64,000 nucleotides of DNA from Pelagibacterium luteolum (lineage in GTDB: Bacteria; Pseudomonadota; Alphaproteobacteria; Rhizobiales; Devosiaceae): NCBI RefSeq assembly GCF_900100665.1, contig NZ_FNCS01000001.1:761026-825025 (forward strand). The letters run 5' to 3'. A program made the position numbers and the translations under genes. Shown in pieces: positions 16,464 through 24,587 of the stretch; positions within the stretch are counted from its first letter, which is position 1, and each line of letters starts with the position of its first letter. Under the pieces are notes generated by a model. It saw only the letters and a list, made by a program, of their open reading frames with translations, had not been told where the DNA came from and made no database searches.

Positions 16464-17423
16464 TCAGGCGATCAGTTTGGCGGTGTTTTCGGCGTCCTGC
16501 TGGCGCCAGTGGAAATCGCCGAGCGCGATGTGCTCGGAGACCAAAGGTTTGACCATTTCGAATAGGCGGCTGACGGCGACCGCAGGCATCTTGCGATTGA
16601 GCGCCAGGCACATGGTTCGCGATACGGTCGGATTAACGACGCGACGGCAACTGATCTGGCCGTTCTGGATGTCGCTCAAGAATAATCCGTAAGGCGCGAT
16701 CGTGCAGTAATCGTAGTGAATAAGAAACTCGCGCTTGAGCCCGATCAGTTCGAGTTCGACAACCGGGGCGATCGTAACCGCCGTCTCGCGCGCTCGCGCC
16801 TCTATCATTTCACGGAGATAATTTGGGCGTGGGCTGAGAACGAGAGGAAGCCCGCGCAGCGCGGAAAATTCGATTGCGGATTTATCGGTCCCGATCACTG
16901 AAGACGGGCCGACCAAACACAAATCCTCGGTGTAGAGAGGGGTGATGGCCAGCATCTGTTCGGGCGCCGGATCGTAGCAGAACGCACAATCGAGGTCTCC
17001 AACGGACACCATGTGAATCAGCTTGTCCGATACGCCTTCTTCGCAATCGACGCGCATGGCGATGTCGGGCTGGGCAGCCCTGTGCATCATGTGGGCGAGA
17101 ATGGTGCGTCCGATGGTCGGGGTAATCCCGAGCCGCAATGAAATCGGCTGATTGCCCCGAAAACTTGCCATAGCAAGCTCGGCCTCTTCGAGCTCCCGCA
17201 ACATGACTTCGGCATGTTTGAGATACGCCCTGCCTGCGGGCGTAATATCCACACCGCGAGAATGGCGGTCAAAAAGGGGGAGGCCGAGACGGTCCTCGAG
17301 GAATTTGACCTGCAGCCCGACGGCGGGCTGGGACACGTGCAGTGCTTCCGCCGCGGCTGTGAAGCTGCCCGTGTTGGCAACGGCCACGAAATAGCGGATT
17401 TGTCGAAGCGAACTGGCTGTCAT
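16464..17423 (-). CDS. LysR-type transcriptional regulator
   Basis: 319 residues. The N-terminal helix-turn-helix is canonical (LRQIRYFVAVANTGSFTAAA, then VSQPAVGLQVKFLEDRLG), followed by a periplasmic-binding-fold effector domain. It is divergent from the Rieske ferredoxin/oxygenase operon at 17673 and lies upstream of the leftward monooxygenase-ubiX pair, so it may control both. LysR regulators of aromatic catabolism usually activate with a pathway intermediate as inducer; that role is inferred. No strong ribosome site precedes the ATG. Confidence 0.92.
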   Translation of the reverse strand: MTASSLRQIRYFVAVANTGSFTAAAEALHVSQPAVGLQVKFLEDRLGLPLFDRHSRGVDITPAGRAYLKHAEVMLRELEEAELAMASFRGNQPISLRLGITPTIGRTILAHMMHRAAQPDIAMRVDCEEGVSDKLIHMVSVGDLDCAFCYDPAPEQMLAITPLYTEDLCLVGPSSVIGTDKSAIEFSALRGLPLVLSPRPNYLREMIEARARETAVTIAPVVELELIGLKREFLIHYDYCTIAPYGLFLSDIQNGQISCRRVVNPTVSRTMCLALNRKMPAVAVSRLFEMVKPLVSEHIALGDFHWRQQDAENTAKLIA

Positions 17424-17515
17424 CGCACTTTGTGAGGTTGGCGTTCGCGCGTTTTGGGAACACGCGTAACGGCGTGGATCGGCGCAGGTTGGCTCCCGAG
17501 CTCACCTGCTTGCTT

Positions 17516-17532
17516 AGCATTGAACGCATGCT
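17516..17532. promoter_or_regulatory. Possible LysR operator in the divergent promoter
   Basis: Inverted repeat AGCAT - seven bases - ATGCT in the 249-base divergent region between the LysR gene and the Rieske ferredoxin. The 17-base size and dyad fit LysR recognition sites. Assigned by eye only. Confidence 0.35.
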
Positions 17533-17672
17533 GCCACAGGCAACAAATCCCACACTAAGACATAAGGAAAACTCATAGCAAGTCACAGCACACGGTATTT
17601 GCAGGTGGCAGGCGCCCAAGGGTAACCGTTTGAAGGGAGCAAAAATCGAATTGACGTCAAGGGAGCGAGACA

Positions 17673-18029
17673 TTGAGTCGAGATGTGATCTGTCAGGTGG
17701 ACGACCTCGCTCCGGGTGAGCCGCTCAAGATCGAGATTGGCGGCAGGGAACTGGCGGTGTTCAGGGTCGCTGACGAGGTCTATGTGATTGATGACCAATG
17801 CACACACGGGCCGGGTTCGCTCTCAGAAGGCGAGTTGGACGGTTACGTCATCGAGTGCGATTTCCATCAGGGCGGCTTTGATATCCGGACGGGTGAGGCC
17901 GTAATCCCGCCTTGTATGGTACCTGTGCGCACCTATGCGGTGGAACTCGTAGACGGAGCAGTGATCGTCGATTTCGACCAGGCGGCGGTGGCTTGTGCCA
18001 ACAAGGTCAGGGCGGAAGCGGGCGCCTGA
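17673..18029 (+). CDS. Rieske [2Fe-2S] ferredoxin
   Basis: Small electron carrier of 118 residues that would pass electrons from a reductase to the Rieske oxygenase encoded next. Cluster ligands are C43-x-H45 (QCTHGPG) and C62-x2-H65 (ECDFHQGGFD), the standard ring-hydroxylating dioxygenase ferredoxin pattern. The start is a TTG at 17673 with GGGAG seven bases upstream; the first in-frame ATG is too far inside. It is the first gene of a rightward operon controlled from the LysR divergent region. Confidence 0.92.
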   Translation: MSRDVICQVDDLAPGEPLKIEIGGRELAVFRVADEVYVIDDQCTHGPGSLSEGELDGYVIECDFHQGGFDIRTGEAVIPPCMVPVRTYAVELVDGAVIVDFDQAAVACANKVRAEAGA

Positions 18030-18071
18030 GAGCCCCGCCTTCACAACACGTATCAAGAGGAGGCGGCGCGC

Positions 18072-19352
18072 ATGGCGAGCCAGGAACAGAACGAACTGCT
18101 GACCCGTACCGGACCCGAGACGCCGATGGGCGCGCTGATGCGGCGGTACTGGATTCCGATCATGCTATCGGAAGAACTGCCTGAGCCCGATTGCCCTCCC
18201 GTCCGGATCAAGATCCTGTCCGAACGCCTCATCGCTTTCCGGGACACCAATGGCGAACTGGGGCTGATCGACGAGTTCTGCGCGCACCGGGGTGTGTCGC
18301 TCTGGTTTGGCCGCAACGAAGAAGGCGGCATCCGCTGCCCCTATCATGGCTGGAAATACAATACTAAGGGCGAGTGCCTCGAAGTACCTTCCGAGCCGGC
18401 AGAGAGCGGGTTCTGCCAGCGTATCAAGCTGACCGCCTATACCCTGAAGGAAAAGGGTGGGATCATCTGGGCCTACATGGGCAATGCAGACGACGAGCCC
18501 GAATTGCCTGGGTTCGAATGGATGGATCTGCCAGCCAGCCATGTCTACATTTCCAAGCGCTGGCAGGAAAGCAATTACCTCCAAGCCATGGAAGGCGGGA
18601 TCGACTCGGCACACGTGTCCTTCCTGCACTCAGGCGAATTGGTGACCGACAAACTGCATCAAGGCACCAAGGGTGCACAGTACCAACGCGATCGCATGCC
18701 GAAGTTCGAGGTCGTCGATTCATCGGGCGGATTGTTTATCGGTGCGCGGCGGAATGGCGAGAACGACAGTTACTATTGGCGGATCACGCAATGGATTATG
18801 CCCTGGTACACGATGGTGCCGCCCTATGGCGACAACGCCCTCAACGGTCATGCCTGGGTCCCGATCGACGACGAAAACAATTTCGCCTGGACCTTCACCT
18901 ACCATCCGACCCGTCCGCTGACCGACGAGGAAGTGGAGACGATGAAGGCCGGAGGCGGCATTCACACCAACCTCATTCCCGGCACGTTCCAGCCCGTGCT
19001 CAACATGCGCAACGATTATGGCATGGATCGCCAGGCGCAAAAGGAGGGTCGCTATTACAGCGGCATTCCGGGTATCGCCATGCAGGATGCCTCACTGCAG
19101 GAAAGCATGGGGCCGATCCAGGACCGTACGAAGGAAAATCTAACTTCGACGGATAACGCAATCATCATGGCACGCCAGCGCCTGCGCAAAGCGGCCAAGG
19201 CGCTCGAAAAGGGTGCGCTGCCCCCGGGGCGCGAACCTAACTGCCACAAGGTGCGATCTGCCTCGTTCGTTTTGCCTGTAGGCGAGGCGTTTCAGGATAC
19301 CATGATGGATGCGCTCACCGCGCGTCCTGGCATTCATCACACCTCGATATGA
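18072..19352 (+). CDS. Rieske non-heme iron oxygenase, large subunit (phthalate 4,5-dioxygenase-like)
   Basis: Terminal oxygenase of 426 residues. The Rieske cluster is held by C70-x-H72 and C89-x2-H92 (CAHRGVSL, CPYHGWKY). The catalytic iron site is visible as D178, H181 and H186 in GGIDSAHVSFLHSG. The N-terminus (NELLTRTGPETPMGALMRRY) strongly resembles phthalate 4,5-dioxygenase and similar alpha-only oxygenases. No beta subunit is present, as expected for that class. Those enzymes normally use a fused reductase alone, whereas here a Rieske ferredoxin precedes the gene and a reductase is encoded at 21849. GAGGAGG lies before the ATG. Substrate is probably a carboxylated aromatic, but this is inference. 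Confidence 0.92.
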   Translation: MASQEQNELLTRTGPETPMGALMRRYWIPIMLSEELPEPDCPPVRIKILSERLIAFRDTNGELGLIDEFCAHRGVSLWFGRNEEGGIRCPYHGWKYNTKGECLEVPSEPAESGFCQRIKLTAYTLKEKGGIIWAYMGNADDEPELPGFEWMDLPASHVYISKRWQESNYLQAMEGGIDSAHVSFLHSGELVTDKLHQGTKGAQYQRDRMPKFEVVDSSGGLFIGARRNGENDSYYWRITQWIMPWYTMVPPYGDNALNGHAWVPIDDENNFAWTFTYHPTRPLTDEEVETMKAGGGIHTNLIPGTFQPVLNMRNDYGMDRQAQKEGRYYSGIPGIAMQDASLQESMGPIQDRTKENLTSTDNAIIMARQRLRKAAKALEKGALPPGREPNCHKVRSASFVLPVGEAFQDTMMDALTARPGIHHTSI

Positions 19353-19360
19353 GAGGCCCC

Positions 19361-20470
19361 ATGATACAGGCTGCAGTATCCTACGATGCGCGCGCCACCG
19401 AAATCCGCGAATTTGAGCAACCGGAGCTGCCCAATGACGGAGGGCTGCTTAAGGTCGAACTGACGGGAGTCTGCGGGAGCGATTGGCCCTACTACTTGAA
19501 GTATCCCAAATCAAAGGGGCCGCTCATACTTGGTCACGAGGCGGTGGGCCATGTCGACAAACTCGGCAAGGATGCACAGCGGCGGTTCGGGTTCAAAGAG
19601 GGTGATCGCGTTGCGCTCGAAGAATATCTGCCGTGTGGTCATTGTTCTTTCTGCCGAACCGGCGAATTCAGGCTGTGCAAGGAGACTGACACCCTCAATC
19701 GCCAGGGCACCGTTCGCTACGGCTCCACCCCGATTTCGGTCGCTCCATCTCTTTGGGGCGGGTACAGCCAGTACCAGTATCTCCATCCCAATGCCGTCAT
19801 GCACAAGGTGCCCGACAATGTGCCCGCCAAGCTCGCGACGCTCGCTCTCCCGTTAGGGAACGGCGTCGAATGGGCCTATCTTCAAGGGAAGGTCTCGCTT
19901 GGCGAAGTCGTTGTCATTCAAGGTCCTGGGCAGCAGGGCCTGTCTTGCGTAATCGCGGCCAAGGAGGCCGGGGCAGGGCTTATCATCGTCACGGGACTTT
20001 CGACGCCTGCCGACAAGGCTCGCCTCGAACTGGCCAAGGTTTTCGGCGCTGACCATACCATCATGGTGGACCAGGACGATTTGCTCGAAAAGGTCGCCGA
20101 CTACACCAATGGCGAGATGGCCGACCTCGTCATCGATTGCGCGTCGGGCGGTCCCGCTACCGTGGTTTCGGCCATGCAACTGGCTCGCACCGCAGGGCGG
20201 GTGATCCTGGGGGGGCGGAAATTCCAGCCCATACCGGACTTCGACAGCGACCTGATGATCACCCGGTTCTTGACCGTGAAGGGCATGCGCGGCCACAGTT
20301 TCGAGGCCGTCGAGCTTGCGATCGGCATGATTGCTTCAGGGAAATATCCGCTCGAAAAGATGTGCACGCATCTGTTCGGGCTCGATGAGGTCGACGAGGC
20401 CTTGAAGACGGTCGGAGGGGAAGGCCAGCAGGGCGCGATTCATTGTACGGTGGACCCATGGAAATCTTGA
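19361..20470 (+). CDS. Zinc-dependent alcohol dehydrogenase (MDR family)
   Basis: About 369 residues. The catalytic zinc residues C38 (GVCGSDW) and H59-E60 (LGHEAVGH) and four structural-zinc cysteines at 92, 95, 98 and 106 are present. The nucleotide fold is at VVVIQGPGQQGLSCVIAAKE, slightly unlike the usual GxGxxG. I favour the ATG at 19361, which has GAGAGG upstream; the ATG at 19349 overlaps the previous stop but has no ribosome site. It probably oxidises an alcohol or cis-diol formed from the oxygenase product. It is cotranscribed with the oxygenase. Confidence 0.88.
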   Translation: MIQAAVSYDARATEIREFEQPELPNDGGLLKVELTGVCGSDWPYYLKYPKSKGPLILGHEAVGHVDKLGKDAQRRFGFKEGDRVALEEYLPCGHCSFCRTGEFRLCKETDTLNRQGTVRYGSTPISVAPSLWGGYSQYQYLHPNAVMHKVPDNVPAKLATLALPLGNGVEWAYLQGKVSLGEVVVIQGPGQQGLSCVIAAKEAGAGLIIVTGLSTPADKARLELAKVFGADHTIMVDQDDLLEKVADYTNGEMADLVIDCASGGPATVVSAMQLARTAGRVILGGRKFQPIPDFDSDLMITRFLTVKGMRGHSFEAVELAIGMIASGKYPLEKMCTHLFGLDEVDEALKTVGGEGQQGAIHCTVDPWKS

Positions 20471-20904
20471 GCTCCCTTGCCAACGCGAACCCGGCCCACC
20501 GTATCCAACGTCCAAATTCCATCCCGCGCAGTATTGCGATTTTCGGCCTTGGGGTAGAGGGCACGCGCTTGGCGGAGAATGCCGTCGCCAGCGGGGTCGC
20601 GGTGACGCCGCTCAGCCTTGCTGCAATCGCCAGGGACACTCGGCCCGCTGAACTGTCGAAACTCAATTCGGTCGTGATCGTCGGGCGCCCCGATGAGGAA
20701 ACTGGCGGCACGGCAGCACGAATCTATCAGTGGGCCGGCAAGATTGGCGTGCTGGTCACGGCGGTCGTCGTATCGCGAGACCAGACCGGTCTGGCCATCG
20801 GTGCCAACGTTCACACGATGCGGACCAATGCCGATCTCATCACCATGACGACCGACGAGGATTATCTGCCAACCATGCTTCAGTGGATCGGTCGCACGGG
20901 CTAG
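20458..20904 (+). CDS. Small protein with FtsZ/tubulin-like sequence pattern, function unknown
   Basis: 149 residues, overlapping the previous gene's end and four bases before the CobW-type gene, so certainly in the operon. I know no family for it. The pattern follows the FtsZ GTPase domain in order: a first strand-loop-helix (IAIFGLGVEGTRLAENAVASG), then VVIVGRPDEETGGTAARIYQ where FtsZ has its GGGTGTG loop, then GVLVTAVVVSRDQ, and NADLITMTTDEDYL where FtsZ has VDTLIVIPNDRLL. The GGGTGTG loop is degraded to DEETGGT, the segment between first helix and loop is shortened, and the C-terminal tubulin domain is missing. Alternatively it is an unrelated small Rossmann-like domain. Confidence 0.5.
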   Translation: MEILSSLANANPAHRIQRPNSIPRSIAIFGLGVEGTRLAENAVASGVAVTPLSLAAIARDTRPAELSKLNSVVIVGRPDEETGGTAARIYQWAGKIGVLVTAVVVSRDQTGLAIGANVHTMRTNADLITMTTDEDYLPTMLQWIGRTG

Positions 20905-20907
20905 ACG

Positions 20908-21852
20908 ATGCGCGTCGAACCCATCCCCATCGTCCTGCTCACGGGTTTTCTGGGAAGCGGAAAGACGACGCTCCTCGCGCAGGCGCTGTCAGACCCGGCC
21001 ATGGGTGACGCGCTTGTGCTCGTCAACGAACTCGGGTCGGTTGGCCTTGACCACGATCTGCTTTGGGCGGGTGGAGAGGTTGCGTTGTCGCTCGACAATG
21101 GCTGCATCTGCTGCTCGGTCAGCGATGACCTCATTACATTACTCAGAGATCTGTTTTGGAAGCGGCTCCATCGTTCCATTACGCGGTTCTCTCGGGTCGT
21201 GATCGAAACCACGGGGATTGCTGACCCCTATGGCATCCTTACGGCGCTTCAGACGAACCCGCTGGTCGCGGACCGTTACCGTTATGCCGGCACGGTGACG
21301 GTGATCGACGCGCACAAGGGCATGGAGCTCATTCGGAAGCACGATGAGGCGCTGGCGCAGGCAGCGATCGCAGATCGTATCGTTCTCAGTCATGCCGACG
21401 CGACCCCGCAAGATGTGCGGGATCGGTTGCGCCGCGATCTCCAAGCGCTGAATGGATTTGCAGACATTGTCGAGAGTGAGCGCGGTAGCGCTGGGAACGC
21501 TGGGCTGTTCGATGTCGCGTCCAAGGTCCCCACAAAACTCACGCCCCACACTCATGCCGGGCACCGACACATCGACACCTTCGCAATCGCCTTGCGAGCG
21601 GACCGTGATCTCGCAACTGTGCATGCGGCGTTGGAGGCCCTGGGGCAAGCGGGTGGACCGAATCTGCTTCGGGCCAAGGGACTTGTTCTGATCGATGACC
21701 AGCTTTTTGTCATTCAAATGGTGGGGAAAGTCATCACGTCTCTCGATCCAGTCAATGGGCCGGTCGATCACGAGGGATTTCTTGTCGTGATTGGCAAGGG
21801 GATGGACGTGGCTGCGACGAGGGCCGTGCTGGCGGGTATCACGCACGATTAA
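20908..21852 (+). CDS. CobW/COG0523-family GTPase, putative metallochaperone
   Basis: 314 residues. The P-loop GFLGSGKT is at residues 13-20, the family's metal-binding CxCC is C66-I-C68-C69 (NGCICCS), and the switch region is ETTGIADP. COG0523 proteins deliver metals to enzymes, so this one may supply iron or zinc to the Rieske oxygenase or the zinc dehydrogenase of the operon. The usual guanine-specificity motif NKxD reads SHAD here, which may weaken GTP specificity. The C-terminal CobW_C domain is present. Its stop overlaps the stop of the convergent reductase by three bases. Confidence 0.88.
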   Translation: MRVEPIPIVLLTGFLGSGKTTLLAQALSDPAMGDALVLVNELGSVGLDHDLLWAGGEVALSLDNGCICCSVSDDLITLLRDLFWKRLHRSITRFSRVVIETTGIADPYGILTALQTNPLVADRYRYAGTVTVIDAHKGMELIRKHDEALAQAAIADRIVLSHADATPQDVRDRLRRDLQALNGFADIVESERGSAGNAGLFDVASKVPTKLTPHTHAGHRHIDTFAIALRADRDLATVHAALEALGQAGGPNLLRAKGLVLIDDQLFVIQMVGKVITSLDPVNGPVDHEGFLVVIGKGMDVAATRAVLAGITHD

Positions 21853-22850
21853 TAGAACTCGTCATAGTGAACCTGCTCTTGCGGTACGCCGCGCTCGAAG
21901 AGCAGTTTCTTGATCGCCCCGGCCATGGGCGGCGGGCCGGCGAAGTAAATCTCGAAATTGCCGAGTTCGTCGCCAAATTTTTCCGAGATCGCTTCGTGGA
22001 CATATCCTCTGGCTCCCGTCCAGCCGTCCGGATCATCGATCGGGTGGTTGGAGAGGACCGGCCAATAGTGAAGGCGGTGGCCATAGCCTGGAAGGGTCTC
22101 CAGCATCGGTTGGCCGCACAGATCTCTGATCATGCGCCCGCCATAGACGAAGTGAATGGTCCGACCCGTCAGCTCGGGAGAATGCGCGGCGGCTCGCGTG
22201 ATCGAAATCATGGGCGAAAGCCCCGATCCGCCAGCGATGCACAAGATGTCGCGCGGTGCCTCTGGCCGCAAAAAGGCAGTCCCATAGGGGCCGTCGATTC
22301 CGACATTTGCGGCTGGTTCAAGCGCACCAAGTGCTGCAGAGCCCGCGCCGCCCGGCACGAGCTTGATCTGGAAGGACCAGATGTCCCCGCCTTGCGAAAT
22401 CTCGCACATGGAATACGCGCGAGGCATGTCCATGCCTGGGAGATAGATGAGAGCGTATTGGCCGGGGAGCGCTTGCATGGGCGCATCCAGCGCGAATGAA
22501 AATTCGAAAATATCGTGGGTAATCTGAGTAGCGTGCACAAATTTTGACGCCATGCGTCGAGGCTTGTGCATTGGCTCGTACGATCGATCGAGGCGAAGCT
22601 TGATTGTGCAGTCACTTTGTGGAACGGCTTGGCAGCCCATCCAGCGGTTTTTCTTCAGGTCCCGCTCAGACCAGGCGGGGGGCGGCGATGCATGGGTGAT
22701 CGAACCCTCGACCAGCGTAAAACGGCAATTGCCGCATGACCCAGTGTTGCACGCATAGGGGAATCCCAAACCAGCACGGAGGGCTGCGCGAAGGATCGTA
22801 TCACCCTCGCAGGGGAACGATGTGTGGTCGCCTTCAAGGATAATGTTCAC
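21849..22850 (-). CDS. Oxidoreductase: plant-type [2Fe-2S] ferredoxin fused to FAD/NAD reductase
   Basis: Electron-transfer component of 333 residues. The N-terminal ferredoxin domain has cluster cysteines C34, C39, C42 and C73 (ACNTGSCGNC, MGCQAVP). The FAD-binding motif is RAYS at 144-147, and the NAD-binding motif GGSGLSPMIS is near residue 220. The domain order matches benzoate and phenol hydroxylase reductases. It probably moves electrons from NADH to the Rieske ferredoxin at 17673, or directly to the oxygenase. It starts with GTG at 22850, six bases after GGAGG, and is downstream of the aldehyde dehydrogenase gene in the same direction. Confidence 0.92.
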   Translation of the reverse strand: MNIILEGDHTSFPCEGDTILRAALRAGLGFPYACNTGSCGNCRFTLVEGSITHASPPPAWSERDLKKNRWMGCQAVPQSDCTIKLRLDRSYEPMHKPRRMASKFVHATQITHDIFEFSFALDAPMQALPGQYALIYLPGMDMPRAYSMCEISQGGDIWSFQIKLVPGGAGSAALGALEPAANVGIDGPYGTAFLRPEAPRDILCIAGGSGLSPMISITRAAAHSPELTGRTIHFVYGGRMIRDLCGQPMLETLPGYGHRLHYWPVLSNHPIDDPDGWTGARGYVHEAISEKFGDELGNFEIYFAGPPPMAGAIKKLLFERGVPQEQVHYDEFY

Positions 22851-22941
22851 TGTTGCCTCCCGGATTTTTTCCGACGCTAGGACGCGCGCGGTGGCGGGAG
22901 AAGAATCGTCACAAGACCTGAGTCATTAGAAAAACTTACAC

Positions 22942-24369
22942 CTAGGAGTGTTGAAGGAAGGTGTGCTTGGTTTCCATGAAATCGGACAATCCCTCGACCC
23001 CATGCAACCGCCCCAGGCCGCTTTCGCCAAACCCGCCGACTTCGGCCTCCGCAAATTGTCGCCGATGGCAGTTGAGCCAGACAGTGCCGAAGCGCAGGCG
23101 TCTTGCCATGCGGTGCCCGCGTTCGAGGTTGCTGGTGTGGACGCTGGCGGCTAGGCCGTAAACGGTGGCGTGGGCTTTGCGTAACGCTTCCTCTTCGGAT
23201 GCGAAGGTCTCAAAGGTGATGATGGGGCCGAACAGTTCGTCCTGAACAAGATGCGATCCTGGATTGTCGACGGAGACGAGAGTGGGCGTGAGGAAACTGC
23301 CGTTCCCCTCCAGCGGGCGGCCCGATACGATCAATTCTCCGTCTTGATGGGCGCCGCGGATCAGGCCCAATAGCCTTTGGCGATTTGCCTCGTCGATGAC
23401 GGGTCCCATCTGACTTTCAGCGTTAGATGCCGGGCCGACACGGAGTGCGGCGAAACGCTCGGCCAGTCGCCGCTTGAGCTCGTTTTGGACGTCCCGATGC
23501 ACGAGGAAGCGGCTTGCGCACATGCAGAATTGGCCGGCCACCGAAAGCGCGCCGAAGGTCAGTTCAGCCACCGCCCGCTCAAGATCGGCATCGGGAAAGA
23601 CGATAGCGGGCGATTTGCCTCCAAGTTCGAGCGACAGACGCTTCATGGTCGGCGCCGCCGCGACCATTATGGCCTTGCCTGTGCGTGAGGATCCGGTGAA
23701 GCTGATGACATGCACATTGCTCGAGGCGACTAGCGCTTGACCAACTTCGGTGCCGCGTTCGTTGACGATATTGATGACGCCCTTCGGTATTTCCGGGTCC
23801 GCGAGAAGGGCATCAAGGATGGCGCGGTTGATGAGGGCTGTCTGATTGGCGGGTTTGATAACCACCGTGCAGCCAGCGGCAAGCGCCGGGGCAAGCGAGC
23901 GCACCAGCAGCGTGACCGGAGCATTCCATGGAACGATGATGGCGGCAACGCCAGCCGCTTCACGCGATAAGATCGATAACCCGCCCGGGATAACTTCGCT
24001 ACTCCGACCATGCGGCACGCGGGCGACGCCGGCATAGAACCTGGCTTCGGAGATTGCCGAGATCAGTTCGCCCTTTGCTTCGTGCTTGAGCTTCCCGTTC
24101 TCAAGTGAGAGCAGGGCGACTAGTTCGTCGCTGCGGGCTTCCAGCCGGTCGGCGAACCTGCGCAGGATGCCCTCTCGCAGGCGGGCGTCAGACGACCAAG
24201 TGGTGTCGAAAAAGGCCCTGCTGGCTGCCGCTGCGGCTTCCTCTGCCATCTCAGTATCGCCCGGCGCGTAGCGGGCGATCGCAGCCCCTGTTGCCGGGTC
24301 GATGCTATCGATCCAGGTGTTATCTTGTGCAGCCCGGTCGGCCCCTGCGATATGATTGAGTGCGTCCAT
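22942..24369 (-). CDS. NAD(P)-dependent aldehyde dehydrogenase
   Basis: About 475 residues, typical length. The catalytic glutamate is E248 (LSLELGGKSP) and the catalytic cysteine is C282 in GQFCMCASR. The cofactor-binding VPWNAPVTLL and FTGSSRTGKAI are present. The ATG at 24369 has GGGAGG upstream; the frame extends to 24399. It would oxidise an aldehyde to an acid, likely downstream of the alcohol dehydrogenase at 19361. It is divergent from the UbiD operon and leads the two-gene unit with the reductase. Confidence 0.92.
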   Translation of the reverse strand: MDALNHIAGADRAAQDNTWIDSIDPATGAAIARYAPGDTEMAEEAAAAASRAFFDTTWSSDARLREGILRRFADRLEARSDELVALLSLENGKLKHEAKGELISAISEARFYAGVARVPHGRSSEVIPGGLSILSREAAGVAAIIVPWNAPVTLLVRSLAPALAAGCTVVIKPANQTALINRAILDALLADPEIPKGVINIVNERGTEVGQALVASSNVHVISFTGSSRTGKAIMVAAAPTMKRLSLELGGKSPAIVFPDADLERAVAELTFGALSVAGQFCMCASRFLVHRDVQNELKRRLAERFAALRVGPASNAESQMGPVIDEANRQRLLGLIRGAHQDGELIVSGRPLEGNGSFLTPTLVSVDNPGSHLVQDELFGPIITFETFASEEEALRKAHATVYGLAASVHTSNLERGHRMARRLRFGTVWLNCHRRQFAEAEVGGFGESGLGRLHGVEGLSDFMETKHTFLQHS

Positions 24370-24587
24370 GCCCATCCTCCCACGGCGCTGAAGCTGCAAT
24401 CATCGTATCGGCAGCCATAAGGAACGCGCATACCGAAAGGTATTGGCTGCTGAAATGAATTCTTTCTTGTGGTTTAGCTCCCCCGGCTTAGCCTTTCATG
24501 CAACATCGCTCATACTGCGAGTGACGCGGCAAGCGTGCGAAAAACGGTGGAGGACCGTCCGCATGCAGATTGCCCTTGGGAGGATAT

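Noticed and set aside
17673..22850. Reading the Rieske operon as a complete phthalate 4,5-dioxygenase pathway
   Set aside because: No 4,5-dihydroxyphthalate decarboxylase (Pht5 type) or protocatechuate dioxygenase is present, and the ferredoxin arrangement differs; only similarity of the large subunit supports phthalate.
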